Source: Verrucomicrobiota bacterium (GTDB lineage: Bacteria > Verrucomicrobiota > Verrucomicrobiia > Verrucomicrobiales > Verrucomicrobiaceae). From it: a stretch of DNA of 64,000 bases. Every line of letters begins with the position of its first letter. Within the stretch, counting starts at the first letter, position 1. The DNA lies in NCBI GenBank assembly GCA_017301975.1, contig JAFLEI010000030.1, positions 1-64,000 of the forward strand, written 5' to 3'. Below are positions 17,054 to 25,320 of this stretch, in pieces. The position numbers were made by a program, and so were the translations under genes. The notes beneath the pieces are model-generated. The model saw only the letters and a program-made list of their open reading frames with translations. It was not told the DNA's origin and made no database searches.

Positions 17054-17370
17054 AGTTTGGCAGAGCATCAAAGACTGTTTTGTGGTGTGCCGCAATAGGT
17101 GCCACAGCCATGTTTTTTGCTGCTGCTGTTTCCTTTTCAGTCAGCACTCGCCATAATCGCGCACAACAAGAATTGTCGCAATACTGCAGCGCGGAACGAA
17201 TTGACATGGCGAAGGCAAAAATTGAGCAGACAGGCGTGGAGAATTCTTTATTCCAATCAATCTTTGATTTTTCGATCGAAGACAACCAAATGCATTCGAT
17301 ACGCTTTTATATCGACTTCGTTGGCAACGTAGAGCCTCATCGATTGGTAGAGCCTAAGATGACACCCTGA
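17050..17370 (+). CDS. Small orphan protein with one N-terminal membrane segment
   Basis: The 106-aa ORF starts in an ATGA overlap with waaA. It has a hydrophobic segment (VLWCAAIGATAMFFAAAVSFSVS) that is either a signal peptide or an anchor, then a short polar domain. The base composition is visibly more AT-rich than waaA. It sits between the waaA terminus and a second waaA-like terminus at 17413, so it may have been inserted. No family is recognised. Confidence 0.5.
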   Translation: MKFGRASKTVLWCAAIGATAMFFAAAVSFSVSTRHNRAQQELSQYCSAERIDMAKAKIEQTGVENSLFQSIFDFSIEDNQMHSIRFYIDFVGNVEPHRLVEPKMTP

Positions 17371-17412
17371 ACCATTCCTCAAATGTAAAAGAGGTCATAC
17401 ATTTGGTGATGC

Positions 17413-17460
17413 GATGTGGGTGCAACGATGAGAAGCGCGGAGCGGATTCTGGGAAAGTAG
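17413..17460 (+). pseudogene. Second copy of the waaA 3' end (remnant)
   Basis: The frame DVGATMRSAERILGK followed by TAG closely matches the real end of WaaA (EGATMRSAERLLLTS). Over the shared 33 nt most bases agree. The frame has no start and a stop lies just upstream, so it is a remnant. It implies that the segment with the 106-aa ORF was inserted into, or recombined at, the waaA 3' end. Confidence 0.5.
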
Positions 17461-17524
17461 TTGAGAGCTTTAGCTCGGATTGGATGTCGTTCAAACCTAC
17501 CAGAACGAGCTAAAGCTCAAAACT
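17456..17524. repeat. Palindromic element with GAGCTTTAGCTCG arms
   Basis: GAGCTTTAGCTCG (17465-17477) and CGAGCTAAAGCTC (17506-17518) are perfect 13-bp inverted repeats. Flanking AGTAGTT and AACTACT extend the match to nearly 20 bp with a small gap. Each arm is itself partly palindromic (GAGCT/AGCTC). No T-run follows, so this is not an obvious terminator. It looks like a REP-type pair in the gap between convergent genes. Confidence 0.7.
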
Positions 17525-17531
17525 ACTTATT

Positions 17532-18443
17532 TTAGTCCCACAACGACTGCGGGTACTCACCAGCGTCGATGAGCGCACGGATGCTGGCCACCACTTCCGC
17601 CTTGTCTTCAGGATAGGTGACGCCGAACCATTTGCCCGTCGTCTCCAGTACACGCACATCCGCTTTACCGGCGGCGATGAGGGCATCGACCTGCGCCGGA
17701 ACGTAGCACTCGGATTTTTGCTCAGTGCCGCGCTCGGCCAGGAAAGCGGTGAATGCGGCGCGCAGGTGCGCGAAAATGTCCGGCGTGAAGCCGAAGAAGT
17801 TCATCGACACGACTTCATTGCCGGTGAGCGGGACGTATGCGCCCTCCACCTCGCGATTTTCCGCGCCGGTGTCGCATTTGAAAATCTTGGTCATTTCCAG
17901 AACCGTTTTGAGCATGCCATTGGCATCGCAGGTGCAGACGCCACGGGACACGCTGCCGTGATCGGAGAGGGTGTTCTTCAGGTAGAAGCCCACCATGGAC
18001 CAGTGGCTTTTGCCGTCCTGCGGACGCGGCTGGACGAGGTCTGCGGCGATCTTTTTGAAGGCGTCCTGGCCGTAGAAGTCATCGGCATTGATCATGAGGA
18101 AGGGCTCATTCACCACCTTCTCGGCGGCGAGCAGTGCGTGCGCGGTGCCCCAGGGTTTGGTGCGGCCTTCCGGCACGGTGAACCCGGCGGGGAGATCGTG
18201 CAGATCCTGAAACGCGTAGTCCACCTCGATGCGGCCTGCATACTTGGAACCAATCTGGGTGCGGAAAAGTTCTTCAAAGTCCCGGCGGATGACGAAGACC
18301 ACCTTGCCGAAACCGGCGCGAATCGCGTCAAAGACGGAGTAATCCAGCACCACCTCGCCAGCAGGGCCCATCGCGTCGAGTTGTTTGAGGCCGCCGTAAC
18401 GGCTGCCCATGCCGGCAGCGAGGATGAGGAGAGTGGGTTTCAT
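17532..18443 (-). CDS. Sugar-phosphate nucleotidyltransferase family protein
   Basis: The 303-aa protein starts MKPTLLILAAGMGSRYGGLKQ, the nucleotide-binding G-x-G-x-R signature of NTP_transferase enzymes. DDFYG (in the INADDFYGQ segment) supplies the acidic metal-binding residues. The length and the C-terminal GVTYPEDKAEV suggest a glucose-1-phosphate uridylyl/thymidylyltransferase-like enzyme for surface polysaccharides. The exact sugar cannot be told. An in-frame TTG lies just before ATG 18443. Confidence 0.82.
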   Translation of the reverse strand: MKPTLLILAAGMGSRYGGLKQLDAMGPAGEVVLDYSVFDAIRAGFGKVVFVIRRDFEELFRTQIGSKYAGRIEVDYAFQDLHDLPAGFTVPEGRTKPWGTAHALLAAEKVVNEPFLMINADDFYGQDAFKKIAADLVQPRPQDGKSHWSMVGFYLKNTLSDHGSVSRGVCTCDANGMLKTVLEMTKIFKCDTGAENREVEGAYVPLTGNEVVSMNFFGFTPDIFAHLRAAFTAFLAERGTEQKSECYVPAQVDALIAAGKADVRVLETTGKWFGVTYPEDKAEVVASIRALIDAGEYPQSLWD

Positions 18444-18583
18444 CAAATGAATGTGGGAAGTGGGTGAGAGAGCGCACCTTTTCGTCGGGCGGCTGTCAGG
18501 TCAAGACGAACTGCTGTGGTCAATCCCCGCCCCGAACCTCACAACAGAGAGCTTGTGCTCCTTCGTCGTTTCGGCTTACATCC

Positions 18584-19294
18584 ATGCACATGCTTCAAGA
18601 CATCACGAAACTCATTCAGCTTCAGGAACGTGACCAGCGCATTCGTGCCCTGCAGAAAGACCTCAAGGACATCCCCACGATGCAAACCCGGGCCAAGATG
18701 CAGCTCGCGGGAGATCAGGCCGCCGTGGATGCCGCGAATCTGGCCATGAAGGAAGTCGAGGTGAAGATCAAAAACATTCAGCTCGATGTCCAGACGCGCC
18801 AGACCTCCATCAAGCGTCTGCAGGACCAGCAGTTCGAGACGCGCAAGAACGACGAATTCGCCGCCCTCGGCCATGAAATCAAACGCTACCAGGCTGATGT
18901 GACCAAGCTGGAAGACGGCGAACTGGAGCAGATGGAAGCCCTCGAAGCCGCCAAGGAGAAGCTGAAGGAAGCGCAGGCCAAACTGGCCGCCACCCAAGTG
19001 CGAGTAAACGAGGAACTCAAATCTCTGGAAGAACGTGGTGTCGGCGTGAAAAAGCGCCTCGACGATCTCAATGCGGAACGCGCCACGCTGGCCGCGCCGA
19101 TTGATCCCGATGCGCTTGATCTTTACACCCGGATCTTCAACAAGAAGGGGGATGCCGCCATTGTACCGATGGAAAACGCCATGTGCGGAGGCTGTCACAT
19201 GAAGGTGGTCGTGGGTGTCATCCAGTCGCTGAAGCAGTCGGAGAAGCTCACGCAGTGTGAGGCTTGTGGGCGTATTTTGTATCTGGTGGAGTAG
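18584..19294 (+). CDS. Coiled-coil protein with C-terminal C4 zinc ribbon (DUF164-like)
   Basis: About 190 residues of heptad-rich coiled coil are followed by a zinc ribbon, CGGC and CEAC near the C-terminus (ENAMCGGCHMKVV and QCEACGRILYLVE). This layout is that of the widespread DUF164/zf-RING_7 family, of which the chlamydial CdsZ is a described member. Starts at ATG 18584 or 18590; upstream residues in frame are not protein-like. Its role in this organism is unknown; protein or nucleic-acid scaffolding is plausible. Confidence 0.85.
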   Translation: MHMLQDITKLIQLQERDQRIRALQKDLKDIPTMQTRAKMQLAGDQAAVDAANLAMKEVEVKIKNIQLDVQTRQTSIKRLQDQQFETRKNDEFAALGHEIKRYQADVTKLEDGELEQMEALEAAKEKLKEAQAKLAATQVRVNEELKSLEERGVGVKKRLDDLNAERATLAAPIDPDALDLYTRIFNKKGDAAIVPMENAMCGGCHMKVVVGVIQSLKQSEKLTQCEACGRILYLVE

Positions 19295-19436
19295 GCCGGA
19301 CCGATCAGCCTTTTCGATCTCGCCAGCGCCGTCACGCGGTGCCGGATGACTCTGCAAGGATGACGGAAGCGGTTCATCGATTTCGCCACGTCTTGACTCC
19401 TTGACCGCATGACCTTTGAAAGGTCTTTTCTTTGCC

Positions 19437-20882
19437 ATGACCTTCACCATCGAGTCCTTCCAGTTCCACGTGCTGCCCATGCACACGCGGTTTCCGTTCA
19501 AGTACGGCATCGCCAGCATGAACGCGCTGCCGCATCTTTTCGTGACGGCAAATCTGGTCGTGGATGGCAAAGCCGTGAGCGGACTCGCCAGCGAAGGCCT
19601 GCCACCGAAGTGGTTCACGAAGAATCCGGACACACCCTTCGAGCTCGATCTCGCGGAGATGATCGCCGTCATTCAGAATGCCTCACGCATTGCCCGGCTT
19701 GCCGCTGAAAAACCCACGGGCTTCTTCACCTGGTGGCAGAACCTCTACGCAGAACAAAGCAACTGGGCGAAGGTCAAGGAGGCCCCTTCCCTCCTCGCCA
19801 ATCTGGGCGTGAGCTTGATCGAACGCTCTGTGCTCGACGGCCTGTGCAAAGCCCTGCGCCAGCCTTTGCATGCGGTGCTGCGCTCCGACGTGCTTGGCAT
19901 CGAACTCGGAGCTGTGCGTGAAGAACTGCATGGCATGCGCGTGGCCGATGCCATCGCTCCCGCCCCGCTAACGCATGTGAATGCACGCCACACCGTCGGC
20001 CTCGGCGATCCGCTCAGCGCCGCCGATGGCACCCTGGACGACGGCCTGCCCTACACGCTGGAGGAAAACATCCGCGCCTACGGCCTGCGCTACTTCAAAA
20101 TCAAAGTCTGCGGCAAGCCCGAGACCGACCTGCCGCGCCTGCGCGAGATCACCCGCATCATCACCGCGAACTGCCCCTCGGGTTTTCACGCCACGCTCGA
20201 TGGCAACGAGCAGTTCTACGACCTCGCCTCTTTCCGCGAATTTTACGCCACGCTCAGTGCCGATGCAGCACTGGCGCCGCTCTTCCAAAATCTGCTCCTC
20301 ATCGAGCAGCCGCTGCACCGCTCTCAGGCCCTGAACGATGATGTGGCCGCCACACTGCAATCCTGGACCGAAGGCCCCGGCATGATCATTGACGAAAGCG
20401 ACGGCTCCCTCGCCGATCTGCCGCGCGCCCTTGATCTCGGCTATCGCGGCACCAGCCACAAGAACTGCAAGGGCATCGTCAAAGGCCTGGCAAACGCCGC
20501 CCTGCTCAAGAAGCGCAACCCCGTCATTCGCGGCGGCCCCATCCTCAGCGGCGAAGACCTCGCCAACGTCGGCCCCGTATCTCTGCTGCAGGACCTCAGC
20601 GTCATGGCCCTGCTCGGCGTCAAGCATGTGGAGCGCAACGGCCACCACTACTTCTGCGGCCTCAGCATGCACTCTTCGGCCACTCAGGAGTCAGTGCTCG
20701 CCGCCCATGGCAGTTTATACCATCGTCATCCGCAGGGTTTCCCCAGCTTGAAAATCGACAACGGGGCTCTGGATCTTCAGACCGTCAACGCCGCGCCTTT
20801 TGGCTGTGGTATTGCGCTTGATGTGTCGCAGTTCGAGCCGCTGAACGCGTGGATCAAGCGGGGCGGGATGGGGGAGTTGTAA
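19437..20882 (+). CDS. Enolase-superfamily enzyme (mandelate racemase/muconate-lactonizing type)
   Basis: The 481-aa protein has the motifs expected of the superfamily: KIKVCG (KxK base), ATLDGNEQF and IEQPL as the first two metal ligands, DESDGSL as the third, and SHKNCKG on the following barrel strand. Such enzymes abstract a proton next to a carboxylate with Mg2+. It is longer than typical members (about 370-400 aa), with extra sequence near residues 60-180 and at the C-terminus. ATG 19437 is preferred over an upstream TTG. Neighbours give no clue to the substrate. Confidence 0.82.
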   Translation: MTFTIESFQFHVLPMHTRFPFKYGIASMNALPHLFVTANLVVDGKAVSGLASEGLPPKWFTKNPDTPFELDLAEMIAVIQNASRIARLAAEKPTGFFTWWQNLYAEQSNWAKVKEAPSLLANLGVSLIERSVLDGLCKALRQPLHAVLRSDVLGIELGAVREELHGMRVADAIAPAPLTHVNARHTVGLGDPLSAADGTLDDGLPYTLEENIRAYGLRYFKIKVCGKPETDLPRLREITRIITANCPSGFHATLDGNEQFYDLASFREFYATLSADAALAPLFQNLLLIEQPLHRSQALNDDVAATLQSWTEGPGMIIDESDGSLADLPRALDLGYRGTSHKNCKGIVKGLANAALLKKRNPVIRGGPILSGEDLANVGPVSLLQDLSVMALLGVKHVERNGHHYFCGLSMHSSATQESVLAAHGSLYHRHPQGFPSLKIDNGALDLQTVNAAPFGCGIALDVSQFEPLNAWIKRGGMGEL

Positions 20883-20888
20883 CCCAGA

Positions 20889-21407
20889 CTACCCCTCAAG
20901 CTCCACGAAATCCCGACGTGCTTCGAGCGCCGCAGGAAAATGGTCTTTCAACTGGCGGCAGTCAGCCTCCATAAAAGCACTGCCGCCTATCATCTGCGCC
21001 AAGCGCAGACGTACGGACTGCCACAAGGACATCGTCCCCGGCAGAATGGGGAGACCCGTATTTCTGACGACGCCTACGGCGCGGTCATCCCACAAGGCGA
21101 TCATCTTGTGATCTTTGCGGTTGGTGATTTCCAGTTTCGGCAGCCCGTGACGAGTGCACCATTGATGAATTCTCTGCTCATCCTGAATGTTACCGGCACG
21201 AGCGGTGAAGATTTTGACGGTGCGGCCCGTTTCGATCCAGTGCTGCACTCGTTTGAGCATGTGCGGCACGGGGTTGCCGATGCAATGCGGCTCAGCGTCT
21301 GGATCAGCCATGGCCAAGGTGCCATCGAGATCGACTCCGATCCACCCCCTCCTGGGGTATTTCGGATATTGGATCTGCTCTTGGTCAGGCCTTTGAATTT
21401 TCAGCAT
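20889..21407 (-). CDS. HAD-like hydrolase with C-terminal extension
   Basis: The 172-aa protein has the catalytic DxDGT motif (GVDLDGTLA, Asp26 and Asp28), a KIFTAR motif II and a downstream DHKMIALWDDRAVGVV motif, so the HAD phosphatase core is complete but small. About 50 residues at the C-terminus (MSLWQSVRLRLAQMIGGS onward) are unassigned. Similar compact HAD proteins are common in phages and bacteria. The substrate is unknown. It ends 6 bp from the convergent enolase-superfamily gene. Confidence 0.75.
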   Translation of the reverse strand: MLKIQRPDQEQIQYPKYPRRGWIGVDLDGTLAMADPDAEPHCIGNPVPHMLKRVQHWIETGRTVKIFTARAGNIQDEQRIHQWCTRHGLPKLEITNRKDHKMIALWDDRAVGVVRNTGLPILPGTMSLWQSVRLRLAQMIGGSAFMEADCRQLKDHFPAALEARRDFVELEG

Positions 21408-21504
21408 GTCCCGTACGATAACTTCAAGTCATCTCATGCGTGATGAATCTTGCTTCATTTGGGCCTAGCCAAATTCAAAGACTCCTCAGCGACGCGGACG
21501 CCCA

Positions 21505-22365
21505 TCAAGGCAAAGCCTCTGCAAGAGGCCTTGGAGGCGCCACCGCAAACACAAACCGGTGAATGCCCGCGAGATCCGCCGCAGTGCTGGCATTCAGATA
21601 ACCCAGCTCTGTGCAGCGCGCTGCCACAGGCGTCCCTTGATCATGCCCTACCTCAAGAGCGATGAGCGCCCCTGGGTTGAGATGCGGCAGCGCATCATTC
21701 AAAAAGCGCTCCACGATACGCAGGCCATCAGGTCCACCATCCAGGGCGAGGACGGGATCGCGTTTGACCTCGACGCTCAGGGTCGGAATTTCGGCGCTGG
21801 GGATGTAAGGCAGATTGGCGACGATGACGTCGAAGCTGCCGGTGATTTTTTCAAAGAGGTCGCTGCGCAGAAGTTTGACGTTGGCGCTGAGGCGTGAGGC
21901 ATTGAGACGGGCGAGATCGAGGGCATCTTCGCTGATGTCGGCAAGGATGACTTCGCTGAGCGGCCAGGCTTTCGCGAGGCTGAGGCCGATGCAGCCGGAA
22001 CCAGTGGCCATGTCGAGCACACGCGCGGGTGCGGTGGCAGATTTCTTGAGTACGAGTTCCACAAGTGTTTCCGTTTCGGGGCGTGGAATGAGGGCTCGGT
22101 GGTCGCTCACAAATTCATGGCCGCAGAATTCGACGGTGCCGAGCAGGTGCTGCAGCGGCTCCCCTTCCCCACGGCGGCGCAGCAGCTCGCGCAAGGTGAC
22201 GAGATCCGCCTCGGGGACGGATTCGCCAAAGCGGAGGTAGAGATCAAGCCGACGACATCCCAGGACGTGCGCCAGCAGGTGTTCCATGTTCAGCCGGGCT
22301 TCGTCGATCTTGCGTTTCTCCAGGTAGGCGGTGCCGGAGCTGACGATTTCGAGAATGAGCTTCAT
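21505..22365 (-). CDS. prmC: Release factor glutamine methyltransferase
   Basis: PrmC methylates the glutamine of the GGQ motif in release factors RF1/RF2. The 286-aa protein has the N-terminal helical domain, PRPETE (about residues 94-99), SAM motif VLDMATGSGCIGLSLA, and the catalytic NLPY (184-187). ATG 22365 gives the family's usual length; the frame runs upstream but has no family similarity. It lies downstream of the folate enzyme gene on the same strand, 62 bp away. Confidence 0.93.
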   Translation of the reverse strand: MKLILEIVSSGTAYLEKRKIDEARLNMEHLLAHVLGCRRLDLYLRFGESVPEADLVTLRELLRRRGEGEPLQHLLGTVEFCGHEFVSDHRALIPRPETETLVELVLKKSATAPARVLDMATGSGCIGLSLAKAWPLSEVILADISEDALDLARLNASRLSANVKLLRSDLFEKITGSFDVIVANLPYIPSAEIPTLSVEVKRDPVLALDGGPDGLRIVERFLNDALPHLNPGALIALEVGHDQGTPVAARCTELGYLNASTAADLAGIHRFVFAVAPPRPLAEALP

Positions 22366-22427
22366 ATGAGGAGAAATGACGAATGCCGAATGGCTGGAAC
22401 CCAGACCATCATCCAACCGGGTGCTCA

Positions 22428-23006
22428 CTAATCAGACGCAGCAGTCTGGATCAAGCCGGATTCAGTGATGATTTGATGGATGTGCTCATCGTGAAACTCG
22501 ACGGTGATGTGATCGACGATCTGGACATCGAAGGCGACGGCAATGCGTTCCGCACGGCACAGAGGATGAGCCAGCAGGCGGTCGTAATAGCCGCCGCCAC
22601 GGCCCAGGCGTTTGCCATCACGGGTGAAGGCAAGACCGGGAACGAGGATAATGTCGAGCTCAGCGATGCCGATGTGTGGACATTGCGGATTCGGCTCCCA
22701 GACGTTCATCTGGCCGCGATGAAGGTCTTCCATGCTTCGAACATGGCGTGCCCGAAGCCCCTGATGTTCGATTTGGAAAAAACACGTACGGACTCCTTGC
22801 GACAGCAGAGCAGGAAGCAGATGCGTCACGAGGTCGGGCTCATTTTTCAGTCCGCCAAAGAGTGCGACTGTAACACCGGCTGGCCATGTGGCGGCGAGGT
22901 GCTTGAGGTGCGCTGCGATGTGCACACTGGCAGCACTGCGCGCGGCTTCATCCAAGGCACGCAGGCGTTCGCGCATGAGCTGGCGCAGCGTGGGTTTGTC
23001 GTGCAT
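22428..23006 (-). CDS. 5-formyltetrahydrofolate cyclo-ligase
   Basis: This enzyme converts 5-formyl-THF and ATP to 5,10-methenyl-THF, salvaging folate. The 192-aa protein has the family signature GRGGGYYDRLL with preceding VPGLAFTRDGKRLG, and an N-terminal MRERLRALD helix. The start at MHDKPTLRQ (ATG 23006) fits the family; upstream frame sequence is non-homologous. It may form an operon with prmC. Confidence 0.9.
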   Translation of the reverse strand: MHDKPTLRQLMRERLRALDEAARSAASVHIAAHLKHLAATWPAGVTVALFGGLKNEPDLVTHLLPALLSQGVRTCFFQIEHQGLRARHVRSMEDLHRGQMNVWEPNPQCPHIGIAELDIILVPGLAFTRDGKRLGRGGGYYDRLLAHPLCRAERIAVAFDVQIVDHITVEFHDEHIHQIITESGLIQTAASD

Positions 23007-23085
23007 GGCGTTCGCAGTTACGATGGATGGAACGCTCGGGAGCTGAAGGATGCGCTGACCGACAGACAGGAGTGTCTGTCGTACC

Positions 23086-24324
23086 TCAGAGAAGTTCGGG
23101 TTTCTGCAGCAGCTCGGCCACACGTTTGAGCAGGCGGCCGGCACCACCACCATCGAGCACGCGGTGGTCAAAGCTCAGCGTCAGTTCGGCTTCGGTAACG
23201 GGGATGAACATGTTCACTTCCTCGCTCCAGTGCGGCACTTTGCTGCCTGCCCCGAGGCCAAGGACGAGATTCTGCTCAGGCAGCGGGATGGGCGTGGCCC
23301 AGACGATGCCGAAGGTGCCGAAGTTCGTGACCGTGGCGATGCCGGGACGCTTCACATCGTTCGGCAGACGGCGCGCACGGGCCTGCTCGACAAGCTTGTT
23401 GTAGGTGGGCACCAGTTTGACGAGCGGGGTCTTTTCCACTTCACGCAGGGTGGGCACCATCACGCCGTCATCCACCTCCACGGCAAAGCCGATGTCGATG
23501 GCGAGAGGATGCACGATGCGGTTGCCCACCAGACGTCCGGCAAAGGCGGTGTTTTCAGCAAGCGCCAAGGCAAGAGCGCGAATGACGTAAAGCGCGGGGC
23601 CGGGCTTGGGATCGGTCTTTTTGCGATGCGCGAGCATGGCATCCAGCATGATGGGACTGCCCACCGTCGCCAGCGGACGCGTCCAGCTCCGGCGCATGGA
23701 ATCCGCCACGGCGATGCGCATGGGGGAGGCAGGCGTCATGCGGTGCTGCTCCAGCGCACGCAGGAAGGCCTCGAAATCTTCGACGGTCACGCGGCCGCCT
23801 GCACCGGTGCCGGGCACGCCGGCAAGGTCAGAAGCGTTCAAGCCCAGTTCCAGCATGCGGGCACGCATCCGTGGAGAGATGTAGCTCGCGCCGGTGGCAC
23901 CCGCTGGCACCGGCAGACCGCCCACGACGGGCTCGACGGTGGGCTGGCGGGTGGAAATGACGTCGTTGTCGCTGATCTTGAAGTGAAGGTTTTCCACTTC
24001 TTCGGAGCCCGTGCGGGCGGCCGCCGGCGCAGATGCCGCAGGCTTGGGCTCATCGACAAGACCGAGGGACAAGGCGTTCTCCGGAGTGATCTCAAAGGCG
24101 GCAAGAGTGGAGCCAACGGCGTAGCTGGTCTGCGCGGTGGCCACGATCTGGCCAATGGTGCCGGCGCACGGCGCAGTGACGGCCATGGTGGCCTTGTTCG
24201 TCTCGACTTCAAAGAGATCGCTGCCTGCTTCGACTGCACGACCTGGCTCGACCAAAATACGAATGATGGTGGCTTCGGCGATGGATTCGCCAAGCTGGGG
24301 CATCAAGATGGGAATGGTGCGCAT
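23086..24324 (-). CDS. 2-oxoacid dehydrogenase E2 (dihydrolipoamide acyltransferase)
   Basis: The E2 core moves the acyl group from E1 to CoA. The 412-aa protein has one lipoyl domain (lipoyl Lys44 in VETNKATM), a flexible Ala/Pro linker, an E1/E3-binding domain at about 146-187 (YISPRMRARMLELGL), and a catalytic domain with the active-site HxxxDG (FDHRVLDGG). The cluster E1alpha-E1beta-E2 is in transcription order. E3 is not in the window. Whether the complex is pyruvate- or branched-chain-specific is not decided by these motifs; pyruvate dehydrogenase is slightly more likely. Confidence 0.93.
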   Translation of the reverse strand: MRTIPILMPQLGESIAEATIIRILVEPGRAVEAGSDLFEVETNKATMAVTAPCAGTIGQIVATAQTSYAVGSTLAAFEITPENALSLGLVDEPKPAASAPAAARTGSEEVENLHFKISDNDVISTRQPTVEPVVGGLPVPAGATGASYISPRMRARMLELGLNASDLAGVPGTGAGGRVTVEDFEAFLRALEQHRMTPASPMRIAVADSMRRSWTRPLATVGSPIMLDAMLAHRKKTDPKPGPALYVIRALALALAENTAFAGRLVGNRIVHPLAIDIGFAVEVDDGVMVPTLREVEKTPLVKLVPTYNKLVEQARARRLPNDVKRPGIATVTNFGTFGIVWATPIPLPEQNLVLGLGAGSKVPHWSEEVNMFIPVTEAELTLSFDHRVLDGGGAGRLLKRVAELLQKPELL

Positions 24325-24354
24325 GACGGGATGCTGAAAAAACGGAAGGCTGAT

Positions 24355-25320
24355 TTAATTGCGCAGCAAACGCCGAAGAGCGGCCGCGATGGTGGAGGTG
24401 GTGGGGCGATGCGACTTCCAGAGATTCGGGTGGTAGGGAATCGGCGTGTCTTTGGAGTTCAGGCGCATCGGCGGGGCGTCCAGCAGATGGAAACCATCCG
24501 TGGTGACGCGGGCGATGATTTCCGCCGTAACGCCGCCCCAGGGGAAGGCTTCTCCCAAAGCGAGCAGACGCCCCGTACGGGCGACGGAGGCCAGAATAGT
24601 ATCCGTATCCATGGGCTTCACGGAACGGAGATCGACGACTTCGATTTGATAACCATCAAGCTGCAGTTCCTCTGCCGCGCGCAGGGCCTCATGCACCATG
24701 GCGCTGTACGTCACGATGGTGGCGTGGCGGCCCGGACGGGCGATGCGCGCCTTGCCGATGGGCAGCTCGCGGTCGCCGATCTGGTCGGCCTTGAGATGGT
24801 AGTAGAGGAACTTGTGCTCGCAGAAGATGACCGGGTCGTTCAGCTTCACGCTGTCCAGCAGCATCCAGTAGGCATCTTCCACAGTGGCAGGCGTGACGAT
24901 GACCAGCCCGGGATAGTGCGCGTAGATGGCCTCCATCGACTGGCTGTGAAAAGGGCCGCTGCCTGCCGTGCCGCCGGAGGGCATGCGAATGGTGATGGGG
25001 CATGGCACGTTGGTGCGCCAGAAGAGCGTGGCGGCCTGATTGACGATCTGGTTGAACCCGATGGAGGAGAAGTCAGCGAACTGCATCTCGATGATGGGCC
25101 GCGCGCCTTCCACCGCCGCGCCCACGGCCATGCCCACCATTGCATCTTCGCTGATGGGGGCGTCGAAAACGCGGTTGGGGAATTCCTTGCTGAGGTTCTT
25201 TGTGGCTTTGAACGCGCCGCCAAAGGTGGCGATGTCCTGCCCATAAAGGAACACCGAGGGGTCGTTGCGCAGGGCCTCATACTGGGCCTCTCGAATGGCT
25301 TCGAGGTAGGTGATGCTCAT
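24355..25320 (-). CDS. 2-oxoacid dehydrogenase E1 component, beta subunit
   Basis: The 321-aa protein has the transketolase-like pyrimidine-binding region (GGAFKATKNLSKEFPNRVFD, then PISEDAMVGMAVGAA) and the C-terminal transketolase domain (VDLRSVKPMDTDTIL). It pairs with the alpha subunit to bind thiamine diphosphate at the interface. It overlaps the alpha gene by 4 bp (ATGA), implying translational coupling, and E2 follows after 30 bp. Confidence 0.93.
   Translation of the reverse strand: MSITYLEAIREAQYEALRNDPSVFLYGQDIATFGGAFKATKNLSKEFPNRVFDAPISEDAMVGMAVGAAVEGARPIIEMQFADFSSIGFNQIVNQAATLFWRTNVPCPITIRMPSGGTAGSGPFHSQSMEAIYAHYPGLVIVTPATVEDAYWMLLDSVKLNDPVIFCEHKFLYYHLKADQIGDRELPIGKARIARPGRHATIVTYSAMVHEALRAAEELQLDGYQIEVVDLRSVKPMDTDTILASVARTGRLLALGEAFPWGGVTAEIIARVTTDGFHLLDAPPMRLNSKDTPIPYHPNLWKSHRPTTSTIAAALRRLLRN

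Noticed and set aside
20889..21407. The compact HAD gene as evidence of a prophage
   Set aside because: No other phage-type gene, integrase or attachment site is near; compact HAD proteins also occur in bacterial chromosomes.
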